Shown here: one piece after another, positions 56,574-64,000 of the stretch | Layout: each line of letters opens with the position of its first letter | Numbering within the stretch: position 1 is the stretch's first letter | NCBI GenBank assembly: GCA_001414485.1 | Contig: LLEY01000065.1 | Span: forward strand, 62,001-126,000 | Reading direction: 5' to 3' | DNA: 64,000 nucleotides | Source: Calycina herbarum | Taxonomy: Eukaryota > Ascomycota > Leotiomycetes > Helotiales > Pezizellaceae | Notes under the pieces: generated by a model | Told to the model about the DNA's origin: nothing | Databases searched by the model: none | What the model saw: the letters and a program-made list of their open reading frames with translations, nothing else | Made by a program: the position numbers and the translations under genes

Positions 56574-59500
56574 TGTACATCAAGCCACAGAGTCGCATGA
56601 AACTTTTTGTCAATTGTTAGTCATTATACAGCAGATGTTTCAGAATGGGTCCCTTTTATGGTCTGCTAAGCCGATCTTCCTTTACGCTCAAAAACATAAG
56701 CTGACGTACCCCTGAACATCCTTCGCCTACATTCAGAATAACGACCAAAGGAGTTTTGTAGGCACATGAGTTGAACGATGGATTGCACGGGGTCGATACG
56801 CAGGCATGATTGTCTGGACGGTGTTGGTAGTGTTTGCACTAGAGTTGACACCAAACCTTTATTACAGAAAGGAGAGCTAGAGGCTACGCAGATGGTAATG
56901 CTTAACTCTTTGAAAATTCCTTGAATCTTGTTTTGTTTTTGTTGCTGTTTGTGTGTTTCGCAAGTGTCTCTACAAGCTCTTGAGCTCCTGTTCTTCTCTT
57001 TCTTTCCCTCTCTGTTCTTCTTGAGTTATCTTTAACGAGTCAAAAGTATATACTGCTCTGCACTGGATACGATACTAACTCTGATAATCTGCGTGAAGGT
57101 TTCAGTCCAGGATAATATGGTATTTCTAGCTATCGCTAAATTTCAAGGAAGCAGATTCATACCCAGACAAAATCAATTTGTCCTGGGCTATCTGTACTTC
57201 CAAGATTGTTTCTGCTTGCCATCTTAGTGCCAGAACCTCCACATTGATCTATCAAGAGTTCTCTTTCATACTTCTGGTAAGATTTGACGTGGACGTCACT
57301 TCACAGATTGCTAACAATTACTTGCAGTTTATAATGGTTCCAATTTCCCTCTTCCTCCAATCCTCGTTTATCGACCAAAGCAAAGAAACATACGTCTGCG
57401 AGTCCCCCTCAGCTGTACACAAATCTTTGACCCACACAGATTGAAAGCGCCTCGAACATGAATCTCGACGAATGGGAGCTCAAGCCGAGAGGTTGGGATC
57501 ATATAAGCATCGCCCGGCCACCGAATCGACAATATTTCTTCAGCGCTAGAGTCCTCTGCAAAAAGAAAAGAATCATAAGGTTTTCAAGCACTAGCATAAT
57601 CGATCTGCAATAGGAGAATTCTTGCATTTACCGAAGAGGAATATGCCATAGATCCAGAAGGTCAATTTATCCTTGACTTCCTGGGCGTCGGCCAGCGAGT
57701 CCAAAAGTTGTCGATTCTTGGATTCGTTGGAGTCCATTGGGAGCCCTTCTCAAATTTCTTATTAGGAGGACGATCGAAATGATCAGACTCAACCAACAAT
57801 TCCATCTAACAAAGAGAAGAGCCTCATCTAGCTCAGACAGAATGGCCTGCCCCGGTAGATAATAACTTAACGTTCGTCATTCAACTTACATTGACAAGGT
57901 TCTTAGGGCTTCAAAAATCATCAAACCATCTCGGTGAAGCCTCTACCGTATCGCTCAAAATGAACTTCGGACCTCGTTCACACTTCTACAGAAGCAGCGG
58001 TTGTCAGTCATTACCACCGGTATTCAATAACTGCACATATATGCTAACCCTCTACTTGTAGGTCACCTCAACCCAGAATAACCCCTCCGCTACCACCGCA
58101 CCCCCACGAGCAAAGAAAGACAAGAAGGAGAAGGGGCCCACCGTGGTCACAAAGGAGCAAGGGAGTGAACTTCGAGCATTGTGCCGCGCCTACCCTCGCG
58201 ACCTCCCTGGCAAGGAGGGAAAGAAGGCGAGAGACGAGGCAAGAGAGCATGCTGCGACTGAAGTTGTTGTGGCCCCACACGTCGTCAGCCCAAGCGTCCC
58301 TTTTCAGGAGAACTGATATTTATACTAATAAAATAATCATAGGTCAAATACGGCGAATTCAATCTGCAGGAAACGCGAGCCGGAAGTGGATTTTCGCTGC
58401 AGCCTGAAGAAGAGTTGGGGTTAATTGAGGAGATTTCTTACCCAGCTACACATTCTTTTATGGTTTTGGATATCTTCCAGATTCCAATATAAAATGTTAT
58501 ACCTCAGGCGGGCCTTCATACCTTTGACCACGCCACCGTGAGCATCGTCATCAAATATAGCTAGGAATATTTCATCCAAAACGAGAACATCAAAGCGACA
58601 ACAAGAAACGGAATCTGCACACGCACTTCCATGTCATGTAAGTCCTTCTGATCACTTGACATGATAACATACTGACGTTATTGGCATTGAAGGCTCAATC
58701 TTTTCCCTCACGAATATTGGGAATCCAACCCCCCATTTCGATCCCATAACTAACTTCCTCTTTATATTTGCCACTAATGGGGGTATGAATTGGTTTGTTT
58801 CAAAACCTAAAGCACTGAGGCACGAGTTTTTCTTGTCTGGTTGTCTAGTTTTTTCTCTCTTTGCCTTGCCCTACTATACCCTTTGAGTCAGAACTCTAGT
58901 TGACACAACTTTGATTCATCCTAGTTTCGAGACCCGGTGCCCTTTGATAGCCTACTGGTGACAAGTAACGGCTGTCAGTGGACATTGGGTAAGGGATCTG
59001 TTTAAATTTCTTCATCAAAATCTCGTTATCGAATCATTGAGTCATTGGCATCTTCCAACAAGCCAAAACATCGAGGGAAGATGGTTTTGTGGAGTCTGGG
59101 ATTCTATATTTCCTTGTTTCTTGAGAGGTGTTTGTGTTGGCCCCCCAGCCAAGAACCACTGTTTCGCTTAGGAAATATCCCCTGAGTGCTGCATAAATAA
59201 CTTCGTCAGACATGGTTGACGCTGAACAAACATATCAATTGACAGTATCAAAAAGGGTTACTTCTAAGATGTTTGTTACTCTTATCGTTATTTGTACACT
59301 TCTTTGGATCCCAAAATCTCCTGCAGAAATTCTCCCGCAGGCTTGCACTAACAAAACTTCAAATAATCTACCAAATTCAACAGGAAGGCTGTGAGTTATG
59401 GGGTCCCGAGCAATGACCCTGACAAAAAAGGCTTACGCTCCACATGAATGGAGGACAAAGTAAGTGCATAAAGTCTTATTTCGAAGGTACATGGAAAATA

Positions 59501-61029
59501 ACCAAGACTAGGATCGAGTTGTAGCACCAGAAGCCCCTTCACCGCACACGACTGGAATAAATCACAATTATCGACAAAAAAAACAAGTTTTTCAATGCTG
59601 GTAGCACACTGTCCATTTTGTCGCAAAAATCGAGAGATGGTATTGGGGTGTAGACGGTTTTGTCGACATATCAAGACTGCAACTTGGTTTCGAGGATGAA
59701 GGTGACCAACAGCTGGAAGTGTTCCGATGACTTCCAAGGAGAACCTTTTGTGGTGGGTAGATCACTTGTACATTATCATGGAGTATATTCCTGGTTTGTT
59801 GTGCAACATATCAATCGCACCAAATGATCACGGGATCTCGATTGCCAAAGTTCAAGAACGGAGTTCTCGTGGCTTCTTGGCACATCAGTTATTTCTGATA
59901 TGTGTGCAAGCATTCGAGAGGTATGAATTATTCCTTCAAACTTTCTTCAAACTCAAACTAACCATTCCTAGCATTCCTTGAGGCATTCATATATCCCAAA
60001 AGATCAACGTGATCAGAACCCGTCAACTCATTCGATCTTTCTCCCGAAAGGGTCTTTGGCTAGCAGCCCCTCTTCAATTCTCCTTCAGCCCACAATATTT
60101 CAAAGAGCCTTAGCACCCTCAACCAACTCAGGATGCTTCTGTTTAGTGGGAATTAGCGGCCTTGTTTGAGTTCAATTGAAGAATGGTTCGGATGGATATA
60201 TCAAATCGGCCTCGAAAACTTCCTCGAATCGAATTGGTTTTCCTTGAAGGGTCTCACCAAGTTGCTCACTGATAATGGAGACAAGAACCAATTCGCTACC
60301 CTCTCTACCAACTCGGCAAGACACAACAAGGCGCTGATCAAAAGGAGATGGCCTATACCCCAAGGGTCGAGGCTTGCATCTTGCCTGTAAGGATTGATGT
60401 CCTGACTACAATTCTCCCTTGGGCGGCGAGCAAAGGATAACCCTGCTGGAAACCCTTGGAAGTACCCAGCCCACGTTGATATCATTCTTCCTCTGAAGTT
60501 CGGTCAAACCCATCGATGGCGAAAGATCAAAGGTGCTGTGGCTATAGCTTCTTCAGCGATTACCTTGGGCGCTGATGTCGCAATATTGGGGAGTTTTCCA
60601 AGAAATCGAAGACAACGACTAAATACTGATGGACCGATGATGGGGTCTGCGTTGGCAAGATCTTTGAATTGTTCTGGACGGCCTACCACCTATGCTCTTC
60701 GTAGCATTGAGTAATGAAAGAGCATACACCAAGATATGGCTAGAGGGAAGGTAACGTAATCATGATATCCGCAATCCCAAAGCAGGTCCAGTCCATCTGA
60801 TGCAAGGACACAAGTACGCTGTACATTGGATCGGACGACTACTATACCACCAGCATCGAGTGGGTGGAAGGAAGGTAGCGTAATCATCACATCCGCAATC
60901 CCAAAGCAGGAACCTGATGAATTTGTTTCTTTGGGATTGATGAGGTATTGGTATGAATGGGTGGGGACCTGTTTAGGTAGGGTAGGTAAATTTCGCCAAC
61001 TTTGGGCTGCCGCAATCCTCTGCGTCCCA
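56574..61029. other. Gene-poor stretch with coding-like debris
   Basis: Base composition is normal and not RIP-like. Several stretches read as protein for 40-110 codons, often bordered by splice-site-like sequences, but they do not join into one frame. Examples are a basic segment at 58062-58318 preceded by a CTTGTAG acceptor, an open stretch at 60420-60717, and a YIIMEYIPG motif near 59776-59802. Near-duplicate segments GTAACGTAATCATGATATCC and GTAGCGTAATCATCACATCC lie at about 60750 and 60876. I cannot name any product. Confidence 0.4.
58062..58318 (+). other. Possible internal exon (unidentified)
   Basis: Open for 85 codons without ATG, directly after a CTACTTGTAG acceptor-like site, ending TGA. 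The peptide is Ala/Lys/Glu-rich with a basic block (RAKKDKKEKGPTVVTKEQG). No matching upstream exon could be joined with confidence. Confidence 0.25.
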
Positions 61030-61254
61030 GACACCCCCCTTCCGAAGCATTAACTCATGACTGGAACAAATACCGCAACACGGTTGTCGCAAGGGCGGCT
61101 CCTGTTGTTGGTCGTCAACTGGGTGTGATGGGCGCACATACCGAGTTTGTAACTGGTGTGGATTGCTGCATGTTGGGGGCTCAAGGATGGGTTGCTAGTA
61201 CTGCTTGGAATGAGCGTCTCCTCGTATGGGATGCAAGAATTACAATGGGAACTT
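61030..61254 (+). pseudogene. PEX7-like WD40 fragment, internally deleted
   Basis: Two blocks typical of fungal Pex7, the WD40 receptor for peroxisomal PTS2 proteins, lie in one frame: SEALTHDWNKYRNTVVA (about 61042-61092) and HTEFVTGVDCCMLGAQGWVA with STAWNERLLVWDAR (about 61135-61242). In intact proteins these blocks are separated by roughly two WD repeats; here only about 14 residues lie between. The N-terminal repeats are not found upstream. GVDCC replaces the usual GVDW and WNER the usual WDER. The fragment is most likely a decayed partial copy, with the functional gene elsewhere. The Pex7 assignment is from memory of family motifs. Confidence 0.55.
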
Positions 61255-63560
61255 GAAAGAAGTTGGATAGTTTCTTGCATCTGGGAGATTGATGTCGTCC
61301 CGAGAACCCTCCCTCTCGTCACACACCTTCGTCACCGAGAAATATCTGTCCCCACCGTTGCTTCTGTTGCTCCTGTTGCTCCTGTTGTCCCTGCTCGAGA
61401 GAGACGTTGGGCTGCTAAGCCAATAGAGAAGGACGAGAAGTGGAAGGCCTACCACTGTTCCCTGTCATTCAAGGTCGGAAGTACAACCTTTTCAACGAAC
61501 CCAGTAGCCATGGTTAAAGTCCAAATCCTGCTCGCCATCGTCAAATACCGCACTGTACTAAAGAAGATTAGCCAGGGGGGGAAGGCTGGAGCCAAGGCAA
61601 GAAAGCTTGTGGCCAAAGAGGGTCACTGCTGATGTCTACAACGGTGTCGTTAAGTCACCCAAGAAGGCACAATACGATGAATCAAAAAGCTAGAAAGAAG
61701 CGACCAAATGGAAACCCGAGCCTACGGCACCCATTGATTTGAAGCCCTCGACTTGCCTGTCATCGTTCGCACACAGTCTGCCACTGCTCTTACCGTTAAG
61801 AAAGACACCTGCTCCCAAAAAAACACACCTGTTCCCCTCAATACGAAATCCAGACATTCGACAATGGCGACCTCTAGCCGATAACCCAGTAATGCACCAC
61901 CCCAGCTGAAAGTATTTGGTTGACGATAGCAAGGGAAAGTAGTTTTCTGACCAACTCCTAAACCATGGCGCGAAGATGGTGATTTTGGTGGGTTGAGGAG
62001 CCCCAATTCCACAACTCCAGATACTGTCCTCATCACTCCAAGAAGATGCCTGAAGCGCCAGCTGCACACCGCCAACAATTCGCGCGCAGAGGTTGGAATG
62101 ACGCAAAGTCAATGTTCCTCTCTCTCGCGTACCGAGAACACCATCGCATAGAAGTCTCTTGGGAAGGTTGGCCGTCTGCTTCTCTTCCGAAGCATCAGGC
62201 AAACCCAATGGTCACAGAAACCAAGCTGAAAGAGACCAAAACAGGATATACCAATGGGAATGGAGCTATTGGAAATGGAGCTGTTGGAAATGGAGCTGTC
62301 AGCAATGATGCTGGAAATGGCGGAAACGGAGTCGGAAACGGGCTGTAGACGGTGGAAATGGAGACGAGATTGATGATGGACCCGGTGATCCCTTCGTTGC
62401 ACGCTGGCTTGAGGAAAATGGCTGGGACCGGACACTATCCATACCAACAATCTCCAAGAACATCCTGGTATCGCTGTCTTCTGACTCGTCGTGGTTCAAC
62501 GAAGGGACCTCGACCTTGAGCAATTCATGAACCACGACGAGTCACAAGAAAGTGATACCATCGTTGTCGCTGGTGCGAAACGATGAACCATTTGAGATGC
62601 GCGGAGATGGTTCAGCAGGTTATCAGGAGTAGGACACTACTCCATCTGCTTTATCCAAGAAACGAAAGGCATCAGCGGCGATGTCCCACTAGACCGACAA
62701 TGTACCACCCAGCAAATAACCAACTGGCGTAACGAATTTCATGATGAAACCCCTCGTCGACTTCCGTTTCTACGCAAGCATCTAGCTATCTTACTGAAAA
62801 CTTAAAGAGGCCATTGCTTTTACGAATTTGTTTTTCGGTTTCCTTTCGCCGTCAACATACAACAACCGTAAGCAATTGATTTGACAGCTTACCATACGGC
62901 GTTCAAATCAACCTCGGACACCTTTGATTTTTCGCTCCGAATCAAGACCAGCCAGCCGAGCCAGCCGACTTTGCCAGTTCGTCATCTTCCTCTTCGCAAG
63001 CATCCACAACCCCTCCAAAACCGTATTGCAGTCCGTACGGGTGAGAAAGTCAGTCAGAGATAGAATAGAGTATTGTTTACTACTTGTACTTGTATGAATA
63101 ACTAGATTGCTGTAAGGAAGAATATAAAGATAAATGGATGTAACAAAAGTTCAAAGTGACAAGGAGTAAGGAGAAATGTAGCCTAGAAATGTGAATAAAT
63201 CAAACAAAGCTTGAAGAAAACAAACAAAAAACAAAATCGTGAGAACAGGAAAGTTCTGGTATGCGTTATTCACCAATTATATAATTAGTCAATTCTGTCA
63301 ACGACTCTAAATTTGTTAATATTAACCTCTATAGTTTACTGAAATAACTTAACTCTTAATCATCTCACAAGTAAATATTACTTTGATAAGTATTTAATAC
63401 TCTCTACTTCGAAATCCTTCAAGGCATTATATAATGAGCTTAATTAATCTAGATACTCTCAAACAATATGTTCTAATAGCTTAACTTACTAGATACACCA
63501 CTTCATACAATAAAGCAGCAACGTAATTGGTTAATTCCGCAATTAGTGAATAAAGCATAC
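61255..63560. other. Coding-like debris and spacer
   Basis: Frames of 100-170 codons exist on both strands (for example 61257-61632 plus, 62046-62348 plus) without recognisable domains or consistent splicing. A 15-bp tandem repeat GGAAATGGAGCTGTT lies at about 62261-62300. Degeneration of one or more genes is likely; names cannot be given. Confidence 0.35.
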
Positions 63561-63682
63561 CAGTTTAGAGATCAAGGTCGAGAGGAGGAAGGGAATTTCT
63601 AGCCCACTCGGGCATATGCTAGCAACCAGTTTCACACCAACAAAGAAGATCCAAAAACCTTTAGTGAGTCCATCCAAGTCAA

Positions 63683-63998
63683 TCATCGGTAACTGCTTCG
63701 AACTTCTCCAAACAACCAACTCTCATTATACCAATTCACCTGCAACAATAGGAATACACCTCTCATGTTCAAAAATATCTCTTTTGTAAAGGGAGCACTA
63801 TCATCAACATCTATCTACCTAGGTTCACTCCAATCCACCTGATCCGTAACTTGTCCAGCAGAAGGATGCACAAACAGTATCTTAAGTCGTAAACGCAATG
63901 GAGGCTACTCACAACGTTAGCAAAACTCTCACCACTCCAAAAACCCAACAAGAAAGAAGGAGAAATAACTTACCCCCTTAGTCCCAGCAATCCTCATA
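63683..63998 (-). other. Possible partial minus-strand gene at right edge
   Basis: On the minus strand a short exon-like piece (ATG at 63997, donor GTAAGT at 63973-63968) is followed by a GCTAAC branch-like site near 63920. Further left there is a TATTGTTGCAG acceptor leading to VNWYNESWLFGEVRSS with a stop at 63683. The pieces could belong to a gene extending beyond the window, but the reading frames do not join without further assumptions. Confidence 0.18.
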
Positions 63999-64000
63999 GT

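Noticed and set aside
59212..59394. 60-codon frame with a hydrophobic stretch
   Set aside because: Too short, with no homology or splice context; left as debris.

Overview
The window looks like a chromosome segment of a filamentous ascomycete (Pezizomycotina). The evidence is: genes with 49-114 bp GT..AG introns, a fungal-specific HET-domain gene, a fungal microsomal P450, and large AT-rich blocks with the signature of repeat-induced point mutation (RIP). In those blocks CpA/TpG dinucleotides are almost gone, TpA is in excess, CpG survives, and stop codons fall where Gln or Trp codons should be. A Leotiomycete-like host is only a guess.

Layout. (1) 1-18432 is a RIP-mutated transposon nest with one intact gene island, a HET-domain gene at 2039-4057. 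The nest can be read layer by layer from target-site duplications. An old AT-rich sequence received a pogo/Fot1-like element (4631-18062). That element received a Ty3/gypsy chromovirus (element A, 5029-16595). Element A in turn received a second pogo-like family (7470-9320), a solo LTR (10052-10514) and another copy of the first pogo family (11882-13742). A third copy of that family runs off the left edge (1-1474). (2) 18433-38235 is ordinary DNA with three gene models: a J-domain protein (20747-22714, minus), a small disordered protein (31705-32550) and a larger disordered protein (34545-36728). The ~9 kb between the first two has no gene I can support but is dense in microsatellites and degenerate tandem repeats. 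(3) 38236-48418 is a second nest: a MITE (38236-38756), then a Tc1/mariner element (39539-48418) split by a complete gypsy chromovirus (element B, 40254-47830). Element B carries a short solo LTR (44291-44571). (4) 48419-56573 has a six-exon cytochrome P450 (49125-51716), two of whose introns carry copies of the same short TIR element, and two unknown hydrophilic proteins. (5) 56574-64000 has no gene I could name intact. It holds coding-like debris including a broken PEX7-like WD40 fragment near 61030-61254.

Most notable signals: both chromoviruses share a degraded reading frame on the strand opposite gag-pol, between the chromodomain and the 3' LTR; one MITE family sits in two introns of one P450 gene, in one case almost forming the intron; RIP intensity fades toward the outer ends of element B; and the same pogo family was active both before and after element A inserted. 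The host genes do not form an obvious pathway. The P450 is not next to other biosynthetic genes.
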